Shown: positions 25,260-34,360, numbered from the stretch's first letter. The stretch: 64,000 nt of DNA from Pigmentiphaga sp. H8 (GCF_003854895.1 NZ_CP033966.1:5084001-5148000); one strand, 5' to 3'. Numbers and translations are program-made. The notes: generated from the letters alone by a model not told the origin.

Positions 25260-25532
25260 TTAGAACAACCGCCCCTGGCGCGGCGGCGCCCCCCCTTCCG
25301 GCCCCTGCTCCTGGCCTTGCAGCCATCGTCCGATGACGCGTACGACATAGGCCTGCTCATCCGCCGTCAAGGCCGGGGCCAGCCGCGTCGCGATGAACGC
25401 CGCCGCGTGCGCCAGCACCGACTCCAGGCCCCGGTCCTCCAGATAGTCCCGGTCCTGCCGGCCCAGCCGGAAGCGTCGGCGAAAAGCCGAGCGGGACAGG
25501 CGATCGAACAGCGGGTCCAGGGGATCGGGCAT
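25260..25532 (-). CDS. DUF4186-like protein, apparently missing its Cys-rich centre
   Basis: A 90-residue protein. The N-terminus PLFDRLSRSAFRRRFRLG and FIATRLAPA and the C-terminus LTADEQAYVVRVIGRWL resemble the two ends of DUF4186 proteins. From memory of the family, a central segment with GHPVF, HATATCC and a tryptophan lies between RLAPA and the LT-EEQ helix; here the ends are joined directly. It follows the FUSC gene by 4 bases. Function unknown, and possibly lost. Family assignment is from recall. Confidence 0.55.
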   Translation of the reverse strand: MPDPLDPLFDRLSRSAFRRRFRLGRQDRDYLEDRGLESVLAHAAAFIATRLAPALTADEQAYVVRVIGRWLQGQEQGPEGGAPPRQGRLF

Positions 25533-25536
25533 CGCG

Positions 25537-26676
25537 TCAGCCCAGCGCGGCCGCGCGGCGGTGGCGCGCCAGATAGGCCCGGTCGTCCAGGCTGGAGAAC
25601 AGCACCGCCAGCACGATGCCCGCCGCCGCGCCGACCATGGTGTCGAAGACGCGCTCGAGCGCCATGTTGCCGGCCACGGCGGGCGCGGCCAGGTGCGTCA
25701 TCAGGAGGGCCATGGGTGTCACGGTGATCTGTCCCAGCGCATAGTTGTAGCCGATGATGATCTCGGTCACGAACTGGAAGAGCGCGATCAGGGCCACCAC
25801 GATCCAGAACGAGGGCGACTGCGCCAGGATCGCGCCCGCCACGCAGGCGCCGGCGACGGTGCCGGCCATCCGTTGCAGCGCGCGGCTCATCGTGATGTGC
25901 AGGTGCCCGCCCTGCATGACGGCGGTCGCGCCTATGGCCGCCCACGAAGGGTGCTGCCAGCCGGCCGCGTGCGCCAGCAGCGCGGCCACGGCGGCGCCCG
26001 TGGCGATGCGGCCGGCGGCGATCAGCCGGTGCCGCATGGGGCGGGGAGGCTCGCTGGGAAAGGCGCCCGTCGCGGGCTCTTCGTGCCTGAGGCGGTCGGT
26101 CGGCACGCAGATGACCCACGCCAGCGCGCCGCCCGCCGCCGTGGCCGCGGCGCGCGCGAAAACCGCCTCCCAGGACCCGGCCGCGCCCAGCGCTGCGCCC
26201 GCCGCGAACACGATGATGACGGCGCCCGGGCCGCCCAGGCTCCAGCTCGACACCGCGACCGTGGACACCCCCGCCACCAGCGCCAGGACCAGCACCATCG
26301 TCGTGGGCGAGGCCCCGGCATGGGCCGCCACCGACGTCACGAAGGTGGCCGCGACCAGCAGGAAGGCACTCAGGAAGACCATGCGGCGGCGGCGGGCACG
26401 CGAAGCGTAGCGGCCGAACAGCGAGGCCAGCGCTCCCAGGGCGCCGAAGCCCACCAGTTGCGGCCACGGCGAATAGTGGAAGCACGCCAGGGCCGCGACC
26501 ACGGCCAGGGTCGCCTGCATCCCGGCCACCACGGCGTTGCGCACGGACGGCGGCGCGGCCATGGCCAGGCTTTCTTCCAACTGGGCGGGAGTCAGCAGGT
26601 AGCGCGCCGCGGTGGCGCGCGTCGTTCGACGCGGCCGGGCAGGCGCGGTCGGACGGCGATCGTCTTCGTCAATCAT
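25537..26676 (-). CDS. FUSC family membrane protein (aromatic acid efflux type)
   Basis: A 379-residue membrane protein with two blocks of hydrophobic segments (about residues 45-170 and 215-350), as in FUSC/AaeB-YccS-like exporters, but shorter than AaeB and lacking a large soluble middle. SWAAIGATAVMQGGHLHITM and RMAGTVAGACVAGAIL near 245-270 are the family signature (…R…GT..G). AaeB exports p-hydroxybenzoate; a similar role in an organism with many aromatic pathways is plausible but unproven. ATG 26676 has AGGA upstream. Confidence 0.8.
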   Translation of the reverse strand: MIDEDDRRPTAPARPRRTTRATAARYLLTPAQLEESLAMAAPPSVRNAVVAGMQATLAVVAALACFHYSPWPQLVGFGALGALASLFGRYASRARRRRMVFLSAFLLVAATFVTSVAAHAGASPTTMVLVLALVAGVSTVAVSSWSLGGPGAVIIVFAAGAALGAAGSWEAVFARAAATAAGGALAWVICVPTDRLRHEEPATGAFPSEPPRPMRHRLIAAGRIATGAAVAALLAHAAGWQHPSWAAIGATAVMQGGHLHITMSRALQRMAGTVAGACVAGAILAQSPSFWIVVALIALFQFVTEIIIGYNYALGQITVTPMALLMTHLAAPAVAGNMALERVFDTMVGAAAGIVLAVLFSSLDDRAYLARHRRAAALG

Positions 26677-26866
26677 GGGCATCCTGAAAAAACGCGCGTT
26701 ACGCCGGACCTGCCGGAGCAACGCGGGCGCGCCGGAACGGCGGATACCGGACCGGCGGAGGAGAGGGGGACCGCGAAAGGGACGGCTCCGCCTGCGTGGC
26801 GGAGCGTTCAGCGCGTCGGCGCCTGCGGCGAAGCACAGGCGCGATCAGGAATTATTCTACCTCAAA

Positions 26867-26884
26867 CCTAGGGTTTACCCTAGG
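26867..26884. promoter_or_regulatory. 18-bp inverted repeat between Bug gene and FUSC gene
   Basis: CCTAGGG-TTTA-CCCTAGG, perfect 7-bp arms with a 4-base loop, 2 bases past the Bug receptor stop and 190 bases before the FUSC start. On the transcribed strand it is followed only by TTTGAGG, so it is a weak terminator at best; an operator for the FUSC unit is an alternative. The rest of the 210-base gap is GC-rich without a visible gene. Confidence 0.5.
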
Positions 26885-26886
26885 AA

Positions 26887-27858
26887 TCAATCCATCTTGA
26901 TGTTCGCCGCGTGCACCACCGTCTTCCAGCGATCGATCTCCTTGCGCTGGAACGCCTTGAAATCATCCGGCGCCATGCCGCTGGGATTGGCGCCCTGCGC
27001 GATCAGGCGCTTGCGCACGTCGGACTGCTGGAGAATGGCGGCGACCTCGCGCTGCAGGCGGTTGGCGATGTCCGGCGGCGTACCGGCGGGCGCGAACAAG
27101 CCGTACCAGGCGTTGGCCTGGTAGTCGGGTACGCCCGATTCGGCCAGCGTGGGCACCGACGGCAGCACCGGACTGCGCTCGCGGTCGCCCACCGCCAGGG
27201 CGCGCAGCGAGCCGTTCTGGATGTAGGACAGCACCAGCGGCAGGTCGGCGAACATGACCGGAACGCGGCCGCTGATCAGGTCTGGGACCGACCCCGCGCT
27301 GCCCTTGTAGGGCACGTGGACCATGTCCACCTTGGCAAGATACTTGAATAGTTCGCCGGCCAGGTGCTGGGACGCGCCGACCCCGCCGGACGCATAGCTG
27401 ACCTTGCCCGGCCGTTCCTTCAGGTAGGCGATGAGTTCCTTGACGTCGCGCGCGGGCACCGAGGGATGCACGACCAGCACCAGCGACACCGCGGCGACCA
27501 GAGTGATCGGCGTGAAGTCCTTCACGGTGTCGTACGGCATGGAGCCGTAGATCAGGCTGTTGGTCGCATGGGTGCCGATGGATCCGATGCCCAGCGAGTA
27601 GCCGTCCGGGGCGGCCTTGGCGACGAGATCGGCGCCGATGTTGCCGCCCGCGCCGGCCCGGTTCTCGACCACCACGGGCTGCCCCAGGCGCGTGGCCAGG
27701 CCGTCGGCCACGGTACGCCCCAGCATGTCGCTCGACGCCCCGGCGGCGAAAGGCACGATCATCTTCAGCGGCCGGTCCGGATAGGCTCCCGCCCAGGCCG
27801 CGAAAGCCGTGCAGCCCAGCGCCAGGGCCAGGGAAAACTTGGCAAGATAACGATGCAT
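26887..27858 (-). CDS. Bug/TctC family periplasmic solute receptor
   Basis: A 323-residue receptor with signal peptide to about residue 24 (AAWAGAYPDRP). Ligand loops LKMIVPFAAGASSDMLG and HVPYKGSAGSVPD. GGAG is 7 bases before ATG 27858. It follows the FAD oxidoreductase gene by 83 bases on the same strand, so the imported compound may be that enzyme's substrate. Confidence 0.92.
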   Translation of the reverse strand: MHRYLAKFSLALALGCTAFAAWAGAYPDRPLKMIVPFAAGASSDMLGRTVADGLATRLGQPVVVENRAGAGGNIGADLVAKAAPDGYSLGIGSIGTHATNSLIYGSMPYDTVKDFTPITLVAAVSLVLVVHPSVPARDVKELIAYLKERPGKVSYASGGVGASQHLAGELFKYLAKVDMVHVPYKGSAGSVPDLISGRVPVMFADLPLVLSYIQNGSLRALAVGDRERSPVLPSVPTLAESGVPDYQANAWYGLFAPAGTPPDIANRLQREVAAILQQSDVRKRLIAQGANPSGMAPDDFKAFQRKEIDRWKTVVHAANIKMD

Positions 27859-27941
27859 GGTTGGTCTCCTTCCTCGTTGTCGGCAAAACGCCCGGCGCCC
27901 CCTCGCTTGTCTCCGGAAGGTGGCGCCGGGCGGCGTGGCGT

Positions 27942-29348
27942 TCAATACACGCCGTCGATCACGCCTCCTTGCGCCCGCAGCCTGGCCTGCAATTCCTTCA
28001 CCGGCAGGGCGCGCACGTCGGCATCGCCGCGTTCGGCGCACATCGCCGCCGCGGTGCCCACGGCCTGGCCCATGGCCATGCAGGGGCCCATGGTACGCGC
28101 CGTGCCCATGCCCTCGCGCGTGGCCGACAGGCAGCGGCCCGCGACCATGACGTTCTTCAGTCCCTTGGGCAGCAGGCAGCCGAACGGGATGTCATAGGAA
28201 CCGCCGTTGGCGATGGGAATGCGTATCTGGGTCGTGCCGGACTGGTGGATGTCGACGTGCTGCGCCCCCTTGGCGACGGCGGAGTCCGGCTGCTTGCGGC
28301 CCGACACCACGTCGTCCCTGGTCAGCAGGTAGTCGCCCATGATGCGGCGCGTCTCGCGCACGCCCACGCGCGGGGCCAGCCCGGCGAACACCGAGTTCTC
28401 GAAACCCGGCAGGTGGCCCTTGACGAATTCGTACGTCTGCCAGACCTGCTCCATCAACGTGCCCACGGTGGCGCTGACCGCCGCCGTGTCGGTCCCGTCG
28501 ATGTTGCCCCCTACCCGGGTGGCGTTGACGCAGACCTCCTTGCGGGCAGCGGAGGTCGGCTGGATCATGATCAGCGCGGTGGGCGCCAGGTCGCCGCGGC
28601 GGATCGCATCGCCCAGGAACGGGCCTTCGCTCTTGAAGAACACCGAGGGCTGGCCCTGCTCGACCAGCAGGTCCAGCAACTGCTCGTCGGTCTTGTCGCC
28701 GCGGATGTAATCGCTTTCGCCCACCGCCATCGACGCGGGATTCTCGCGCGCGAAGCGCAGCAGCGTCGCGCTGTCCACGTTGCCCACGCGGAACATCAGC
28801 GACACCGGCTGCAGGTCGCCGCTGTCGTCGCTCATTTCGAACGGCGCGCCGGCGCGGGCAGCCAGGTCGCCGTCGCCCGAGCAGTCCAGGAAATGGTCCG
28901 CCGTCACCAGCGTGCGGCCGCTCTTGTTGACCACCACCAGGCCGGTGACCACGCCGTCCCGGACCACGACGTCCTCGGCGAACGAATTGACCCAGGCCGT
29001 TACGCCATGGCGGTCGAGCACGCGCATCACGGCGATCTTCATGATCTCGGGATCGACGCACACATAGCAGATCAGGCGATGGTCGTGCACCGGACCGATG
29101 AAACCGTTCATGCGCTTGCACTCGTCGAACAGTTCGTCGGAGATGCCGCCCACCACGTACTCGCCGCGCGCGTTCAGCACGCCGTCCAGCGACATGCCGC
29201 TAAGCAGCTCCCCGCCCAGAATGGGGTTGGCCTCGATGATGAGCGTCTTGCGGCCGTTCCTGGCCGCTGCCGCGGCGGCCGCGACGCCCGCGGCGCCTCC
29301 GCCCAGCACGACGACGTCGTAGTGCGCCTGATTGAGTTGCTGCGCCAT
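27942..29348 (-). CDS. FAD-dependent oxidoreductase (FAD_oxidored family)
   Basis: A 468-residue flavoprotein. Rossmann motif DVVVLGGGAAGVAAAAAAAR at residue 10 and the acidic end of the second strand (LIIEA). DHFLDCSGDGDLAARAGAPFE and the C-terminal MVAGRCLSATREGMGTARTM are FAD_oxidored-family signatures shared with enzymes annotated as fumarate-reductase-like or xanthan-lyase-neighbour oxidoreductases. Substrate unknown. Divergent from an IclR gene with a near-consensus IclR box between them; GGAG precedes ATG 29348. Confidence 0.87.
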   Translation of the reverse strand: MAQQLNQAHYDVVVLGGGAAGVAAAAAAARNGRKTLIIEANPILGGELLSGMSLDGVLNARGEYVVGGISDELFDECKRMNGFIGPVHDHRLICYVCVDPEIMKIAVMRVLDRHGVTAWVNSFAEDVVVRDGVVTGLVVVNKSGRTLVTADHFLDCSGDGDLAARAGAPFEMSDDSGDLQPVSLMFRVGNVDSATLLRFARENPASMAVGESDYIRGDKTDEQLLDLLVEQGQPSVFFKSEGPFLGDAIRRGDLAPTALIMIQPTSAARKEVCVNATRVGGNIDGTDTAAVSATVGTLMEQVWQTYEFVKGHLPGFENSVFAGLAPRVGVRETRRIMGDYLLTRDDVVSGRKQPDSAVAKGAQHVDIHQSGTTQIRIPIANGGSYDIPFGCLLPKGLKNVMVAGRCLSATREGMGTARTMGPCMAMGQAVGTAAAMCAERGDADVRALPVKELQARLRAQGGVIDGVY

Positions 29349-29412
29349 CTTCCTGTCTCCCTGGATAGCAGGCTGGTGTGTCCGGGTGAAATAAACCCCA
29401 TACTCCACAATA

Positions 29413-29427
29413 TGGAATATATTTCCA
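29413..29427. promoter_or_regulatory. IclR box
   Basis: TGGAATATATTTCCA, a perfect TGGAA-N5-TTCCA dyad in the divergent region between the FAD oxidoreductase and the IclR gene. It differs from the E. coli IclR consensus TGGAAATNATTTCCA at two positions only. A further half-site (ATGGAAAATC) overlaps the IclR start codon, as would suit autoregulation. Confidence 0.7.
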
Positions 29428-29497
29428 CTTATTTACTCGTTTAGAGTGAATCCAGTGTGTTTTATCCAGCAAATCACTGTCAATACGAGTCCATAAT

Positions 29498-30292
29498 ATG
29501 GAAAATCAGGCCAACTCATCGGGCACGCAAAGCATAGAGCGGACCATCCTGGTCCTGAAGAAGGTGGCCGCGCGCAATACGGCCGGCATCACGCTGGCCG
29601 AGGTGGCGCGCGAGACCGGGCTCAAGTCCCCCACCGCCCATCGCATCCTGGCTTGCCTGGTCGAACAGGGATTGCTGATGCAGCGGGGAACCAGGCGCGA
29701 ATACTTCCTGGGGATGCTGGCCTATGAGCTGGGACTGGCGGCCAACTGCCACTTCAACCTGCGCGAACTGTGCGGCCCGGTGCTGAACCGGCTGGCGCGC
29801 GACACCGGCGATACCGTCTTCCTGACCACGCGCAGCGGCACCGACAGCGTGGTGATCGAACGCGCGGAAGGCAGCTATCCGGTCAAGGCCCTGACGCAGA
29901 TGGTGGGCGAGCGGCGCCCGCTGGGCAGCACGGCCGGCGGCCTGGCCCTGCTGGCCGCCATGCCCGCGGCCGAGCGCGACGACGTGATGCGCAGGAACCG
30001 GCACCGGCTGAACCGCTACGGAAAACTGTCCGAGACCGTGCTTGACCACATGGTCGAGCGCGCCTGCCAGTTGGGCTACGCGCTGAACGACGGCGACATC
30101 CTGCCCGAGGTAACGGGCCTGGGCGTGGTCGTGCCGACGCTGCTGGGCAGCCACTACGCCGCGATCAGCATCGTGGCGCTGAACCATCGGCTGCGGGGGG
30201 ACAGGCGCGAGGAAGTGGTGGGCATGATGAACGCGGAGGCGGTGAAGCTGAGCGAGACGCTGGCCGATGCCGGCGCGGCGTTCTCGTCCTAG
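29498..30292 (+). CDS. IclR family transcriptional regulator
   Basis: A 264-residue regulator: winged HTH at residues 10-75 (SIERTILVLKKVAARNTAG, LAEVARETGLKSPTAHRIL) and an IclR ligand domain from 85 (DTVFLTTRSGTDSVVIERAE, RRPLGSTAGGLALLAAM, VVVPTLLGSHYAAISIVAL). Its own promoter region contains the IclR box, so it likely controls the FAD oxidoreductase-Bug unit and itself. Confidence 0.92.
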   Translation: MENQANSSGTQSIERTILVLKKVAARNTAGITLAEVARETGLKSPTAHRILACLVEQGLLMQRGTRREYFLGMLAYELGLAANCHFNLRELCGPVLNRLARDTGDTVFLTTRSGTDSVVIERAEGSYPVKALTQMVGERRPLGSTAGGLALLAAMPAAERDDVMRRNRHRLNRYGKLSETVLDHMVERACQLGYALNDGDILPEVTGLGVVVPTLLGSHYAAISIVALNHRLRGDRREEVVGMMNAEAVKLSETLADAGAAFSS

Positions 30293-30366
30293 GTCCGGGA
30301 CACGATGGAGCGCCGGCCGCCAGTGGAGGATAATGGCCCCGACCTCCACCAACCGCTACCGCGCCC

Positions 30367-30993
30367 ATGACCATCGAGCTCCATGCCTGGAACACGCCCA
30401 ACGGCCGCAAGATCAGTGTGGCCCTGGAAGAAATGGAACTGCCCTACGAGGTGGTGCCCGTCGACATCCGCAACGGGCAGCAGTTCGAGGCGTCCTTCCT
30501 GCGCATCAGTCCCAACAACAAGATTCCCGCCATCGTCGACACCGACGGACCCGGCGGCCAGCCGATCAGCGTGTTCGAATCCGGAGCCATCCTGTTCTAC
30601 CTCGCGCGCAAGACCGGCAAGTTCCTGCCGGCCGACCTGCGCGCGCAGACCGCGGTGATGGAATGGCTGATGTGGCAGATGGGCGGCTTCGGCCCCATCC
30701 CGGGGCAAGTCCATCATTTCCGCGCGGTGGCCGACGAGACCGACCGCCGCTACGGCCTGCAGCGGTTCAGCGTCGAGACGCACCGCCTGTATGGCGTGCT
30801 GGACACCCGCCTGGCCGCGACCGACTACGTGGCGGGCGAATTGTCCATCGCCGACTTCGCCATACTGGGCTGGGCCTGGCGGCACGAGCGCCATCAGGTC
30901 GACCTGGCGGCCTATCCCAACGTGGCGCGCTGGTATGCGGCACTGATGGGACGGCCCGCCGTGCAGCGCGGCTTTGCCAGGAAGCTGGACTGA
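30367..30993 (+). CDS. Glutathione S-transferase, YfcG/Nu-like
   Basis: A 208-residue GST: thioredoxin-fold domain with TPNGRKISVALEEMELPYEV (Nu-class Thr-Pro-Asn-Gly near residue 10), NNKIPAIVDTDGPGG, the GSH gamma-Glu binding FESGAILFYLA, and an all-helical C-terminal domain with MWQMGGFGPIPGQVHHF. E. coli YfcG has disulfide reductase activity on glutathione substrates. Monocistronic and convergent with an SDR gene; its stop lies 10 bases from that gene's stop. Confidence 0.88.
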   Translation: MTIELHAWNTPNGRKISVALEEMELPYEVVPVDIRNGQQFEASFLRISPNNKIPAIVDTDGPGGQPISVFESGAILFYLARKTGKFLPADLRAQTAVMEWLMWQMGGFGPIPGQVHHFRAVADETDRRYGLQRFSVETHRLYGVLDTRLAATDYVAGELSIADFAILGWAWRHERHQVDLAAYPNVARWYAALMGRPAVQRGFARKLD

Positions 30994-31003
30994 TCGCGCA
31001 CGG

Positions 31004-31771
31004 CTACACCGCCAGGCGCCCTCCCGCGTCCAGCTGCACCAGCTCGCCGGTCAGCGCGGCCGGCCCGTGCACCAGCCACCAGACCGCCTCGGCGATTTCG
31101 TCCGGCGTCTGCACCGACTTGAGCGGGTTCTTGGCGATCAGCGCGGCGCGCACGGTTTCGTAGCGTTCGCGCCCCATCCCGTTGATCAGCCAGTCGCCCT
31201 CGATGAAGCCCGGCAGCAATGCATTGACGCGGACCTCGGGCGCCAGCACGCGCGCGAACGAGAAGGTCATGGCGTTGAGCGCGCTCTTGGACGCGGCGTA
31301 GGCCATGCTGGACCCCGTGCCGCGCAGTCCACCCACCGATGACATGTTGACCACCGAGGCATTGCCGGTCCGCCGCAGCAGATCGGCCATTGCCCGCGTG
31401 ACGACATAGACCCCCGAGACGTTGATGGCGAACACGCGCTGGAAGTCGTCGAACGACAGGCCGTCCAGGTTCTTGTGGTCGTTGAAGGTGGTGACGGCCG
31501 CGTTGTTGACCAGCGCGTCCAGGCGCCCCCAGCGCTGCTCGATGTCGCGCGCCATCGCGCGGCAGGCCTCGTCGCTGGTCACGTCGGCCCGCGCCACCAG
31601 CACGTCGGCCGCGCCCAGCGCCCGGCACTCGGCCGCGACCGCCTCCGCCGCTCCCTCGTCGCGCGAGTAATTGACGACGACACGCCAGCCCTGCCTGGCG
31701 AAGAACTTGATCGTGGCCGACCCCGCGCCGTTGCGGCCGGTCGCGCCGGTCACCAGGCAGACTTGCTCCAT
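31004..31771 (-). CDS. SDR family oxidoreductase
   Basis: A 255-residue NAD(P)-dependent dehydrogenase. TGATGRNGAG cofactor motif at residue 8, NNAAVTTF, catalytic NMSSVGG and YAASKSALN (Tyr-x3-Lys intact), and LLPGFIEGDW. Two starts are possible: ATG 31771 with GGGGAAAGC upstream, or ATG 31786 that overlaps the CoA-ligase stop as ATGA. Last gene of a leftward acyl-CoA operon, where it may oxidise a 3-hydroxyacyl intermediate. Confidence 0.87.
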   Translation of the reverse strand: MEQVCLVTGATGRNGAGSATIKFFARQGWRVVVNYSRDEGAAEAVAAECRALGAADVLVARADVTSDEACRAMARDIEQRWGRLDALVNNAAVTTFNDHKNLDGLSFDDFQRVFAINVSGVYVVTRAMADLLRRTGNASVVNMSSVGGLRGTGSSMAYAASKSALNAMTFSFARVLAPEVRVNALLPGFIEGDWLINGMGRERYETVRAALIAKNPLKSVQTPDEIAEAVWWLVHGPAALTGELVQLDAGGRLAV

Positions 31772-31782
31772 GCTTTCCCCTT

Positions 31783-33372
31783 TCATGTCCAGTAAGGCTG
31801 GCGCAGTTCGCGCTTGAGCAGCTTGCCCAGCGCGGAACGCGGCAACTCGCTTCGATATTCCACGGCCGCCAGCCGCTGCGTGCGTCCGACCTGCCCGTTC
31901 ACCCATGACCGTAGCGCCTCCGGATCCAGCGCGCTGCCCGGCTTGAGCACGACCAGCGCCAACGGCGTCTCGCCCCATTGCTCGCTGGGGATGCCGATGA
32001 CCGCCACGTCGGCCACCTCGGGATGGGCCGCGGTCACCGACTCCAGGTCGGTCGCGTAGATGTTGAATCCGCCGGAGATGATCAGGTCCTTCTTGCGGTC
32101 CAGCAGAATCAGGAAACCTTCCTCGTCGAAGCGGCCGATGTCGCCGCTGCGATGAAAGGCGATACCCGATTCGTCGCGCCAGTAGAAGGCCTCGGTGGCT
32201 TGCGGCTGCTTGTAGTAGCCGGCCATCATGTACGGCGACCAGCCGACGATCTCGCCGACCTCGCCCTGCGCGAGCACCCGCCCGTCGTCGTCGACGATGC
32301 GCATGTCGTGGTCCGGCGCCGGGCGGCCGACCGTGCCGAGCTTGTCCGGGAATTCGTGGGCGTCGAGCACGCAGCTGCATCCGCCCTCGGTCATGCCGTA
32401 GATCTCGCGCAGTCCGCCCGGCCACTGCGCCAGGATCTGCGACTTGAGCCGGGCGTCGAGCGGCGCTCCGGTGCATTGCTTGAGCACGAAGGACGACAGG
32501 TCGGTATGCGCGAAATCGTCGTGCGCGAGCAGGCGCTGGTACTGCACGGGCACCAGCATGGTGTGGCTGACCCGATGCGCGGCGCACAGCCGCAGGTATG
32601 CGGCGGCATCGAACTTGCGCATCAACACCGTCAGCCCGCCGTTGGCCACGGTAGCCAGCATGGGCTGCAGCGTGGTGTTCGAATACAGCGGGGTGGACAG
32701 CAGCATGACACTGTCCGGCCCCAGCCCGAAGCTGCGGCGGTTGGCCTGCCGCGACCGCATGCCGTGGTGATGCAGGATGCCCTTGGGCTTGCCGGTGGTG
32801 CCCGAGCTGTAGATCAGGTTGAAGGCCTGGTCGGCCCGGAAATCGACAGCAGGCGGCTGGCCGCCCCCGGCCAGCCAGTCTGCCCAGTCCAGCCAGCCGG
32901 GCGCCTGGAAATCCAGGGCGACGAGGCGCCGGGGAAAGGCGGCCATCAACTCGGTCTCGACGTCCTTCAAGGTCTCGCGGGCGTCGGCATCGGCCACCAG
33001 CACCGTGGCGTCCGAATCGCCCAGCATGCCCATCAGGGTCGCCGCGGTCGCCGAGATGGCCAGCGGCACCACGCAGGCGCCGGCCCGCACCACGCCGAAG
33101 AAAGCCTGGATCGCGCGCAGGCCGGGCGACGCCAGCAGGGCGACCTTGCCATCGGGGCCGACGCCCATGGCGGCGCATGCGGCGGCGACGCGGTCCGCCT
33201 GCCGGGCCAGTCCCGCCCAGTCGAGCGTCTCGTGGCCGCACGCGAAGGCGGGCGCGCCGGGCCGCTCGCCCGCATGCCGGGCGATCAGGGAAGGAAAGTC
33301 GACGAAGGGCTGCTGCGCCTGCCGCGCCAGGATGTCGCGCACGTTCTGGGTCATCGCGGCGTCACTCGTCAT
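31783..33372 (-). CDS. AMP-forming acyl-CoA ligase
   Basis: A 529-residue ANL enzyme. P-loop IYSSGTTGKPKGILHHH near residue 185, EIYGMTEGGCSC near 320, hinge DRKKDLIISGGFNIY, and catalytic Lys in RSALGKLLKREL at the end. Start at 33372 overlaps the MaoC stop by 11 bases; ATG 33354 is an alternative. In the operon it would prime a carboxylic acid for the two MaoC hydratases and the SDR. Confidence 0.9.
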   Translation of the reverse strand: MTSDAAMTQNVRDILARQAQQPFVDFPSLIARHAGERPGAPAFACGHETLDWAGLARQADRVAAACAAMGVGPDGKVALLASPGLRAIQAFFGVVRAGACVVPLAISATAATLMGMLGDSDATVLVADADARETLKDVETELMAAFPRRLVALDFQAPGWLDWADWLAGGGQPPAVDFRADQAFNLIYSSGTTGKPKGILHHHGMRSRQANRRSFGLGPDSVMLLSTPLYSNTTLQPMLATVANGGLTVLMRKFDAAAYLRLCAAHRVSHTMLVPVQYQRLLAHDDFAHTDLSSFVLKQCTGAPLDARLKSQILAQWPGGLREIYGMTEGGCSCVLDAHEFPDKLGTVGRPAPDHDMRIVDDDGRVLAQGEVGEIVGWSPYMMAGYYKQPQATEAFYWRDESGIAFHRSGDIGRFDEEGFLILLDRKKDLIISGGFNIYATDLESVTAAHPEVADVAVIGIPSEQWGETPLALVVLKPGSALDPEALRSWVNGQVGRTQRLAAVEYRSELPRSALGKLLKRELRQPYWT

Positions 33373-33835
33373 AGACCAGCATCAGGAACTCGGCGACCAG
33401 CGCCGGGCGTTCCTTGCCTTCGATCTCTATCGTGCAGTCCGACACCACCCGCGTGGCGCCCTCCTGGCCCCCGCCCTGGCCGCGCTCGACCGCCTTGATG
33501 CGCTGGCGCAGGCGTATGCGGTCGCCGACCTGGACCGGATTGACGAAGCGGATCTTGTTGGTGCCGTAGTTCAGCCCGCGGCCCCGGTGCGTGATCGCAT
33601 AGACCGAGCGGACCAGATAGGGAATGAGGGACAAGGTCATGAAGCCGTGCGCGATGGTCTTGCCATCCGGCATCTCGCGCCGCGCGCGTTCCACGTCCAC
33701 GTGCAGCCAATGATCGTCGCCCGAGATCCGGGCGAAATCGTCGATGCGCGACTGATCGATGGCCAGCCATTCGCTGACCCCTATTTCCTTGCCTATCCAC
33801 GCCTTCAAATCGGCGGGACGGTCGAGAACCACCAT
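33362..33835 (-). CDS. MaoC-like (R)-specific enoyl-CoA hydratase
   Basis: A 157-residue hot-dog-fold hydratase. The catalytic dyad sits in DFARISGDDHWLHVDVERAR (Asp and His) with IAHGFMTLSLIPYLV after it, the pattern of NodN/MaoC single-domain hydratases. LNYGTNKIRFVNPVQVGD is also typical. AAGGGAG precedes ATG 33835. It should hydrate an enoyl-CoA. It is the second of two tandem MaoC genes, which may act as a heterodimer or on successive intermediates. Confidence 0.88.
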   Translation of the reverse strand: MVVLDRPADLKAWIGKEIGVSEWLAIDQSRIDDFARISGDDHWLHVDVERARREMPDGKTIAHGFMTLSLIPYLVRSVYAITHRGRGLNYGTNKIRFVNPVQVGDRIRLRQRIKAVERGQGGGQEGATRVVSDCTIEIEGKERPALVAEFLMLVYDE

Positions 33836-33859
33836 GACGACTCCCTTGTGAAAAAACCG

Positions 33860-34357
33860 TCAGGCCGGCGCGCGCGCCGGCACCCTGCCGAGCGACACCA
33901 GCGACATCACCGCATCGCCGTCCTGGTTGCGCACCGTGACGCGCGTGCGGATCATGCCCATGCCAGGACGCGACTTCGACCGCACGGTCTCGATCACCTC
34001 GCGCTCGACCACCAGCGTGTCGCCGGCCTTCACGGGCTTCGTCCAGCGCAACTCGTCCAGGCCCATGCCCACCATGGGCGTCTTGCCATAGCCACCGGCT
34101 TGCAGGAAGACGCGCATCGACAGCGCGGCGATCTGCCAGCCGCTGGCGATCAGCGTGCCGAAAGGGCCGGCCCGCGCCGCCTCCGGGTCCAGGTGCATGG
34201 GCTGGGGATCGTTGGCGCGGGCGAACGCGATGATCTCCTCCTCGGTGATCACCGTGGGCTCGCTGGTCCAGCGCTCGCCCACCTGGAAATCCTCGAAACA
34301 GCGGGCCTCCCCGCCGTTCGCGGCGGACGGGGAAGCAGGCGTTGCAACAGTCGTCAT
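33860..34357 (-). CDS. MaoC family dehydratase
   Basis: A 165-residue MaoC protein. ITEEEIIAFARANDPQPMHLD holds the Asp/His dyad, and TLIASGWQIAALSMRV replaces the usual AHG motif by ASG, as in the branch of mesaconyl-CoA-hydratase-like proteins. The N-terminal 18 residues are Ala/Ser-rich. Starts 3 bases after the aldehyde dehydrogenase gene. Confidence 0.87.
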   Translation of the reverse strand: MTTVATPASPSAANGGEARCFEDFQVGERWTSEPTVITEEEIIAFARANDPQPMHLDPEAARAGPFGTLIASGWQIAALSMRVFLQAGGYGKTPMVGMGLDELRWTKPVKAGDTLVVEREVIETVRSKSRPGMGMIRTRVTVRNQDGDAVMSLVSLGRVPARAPA

Positions 34358-34360
34358 GTA

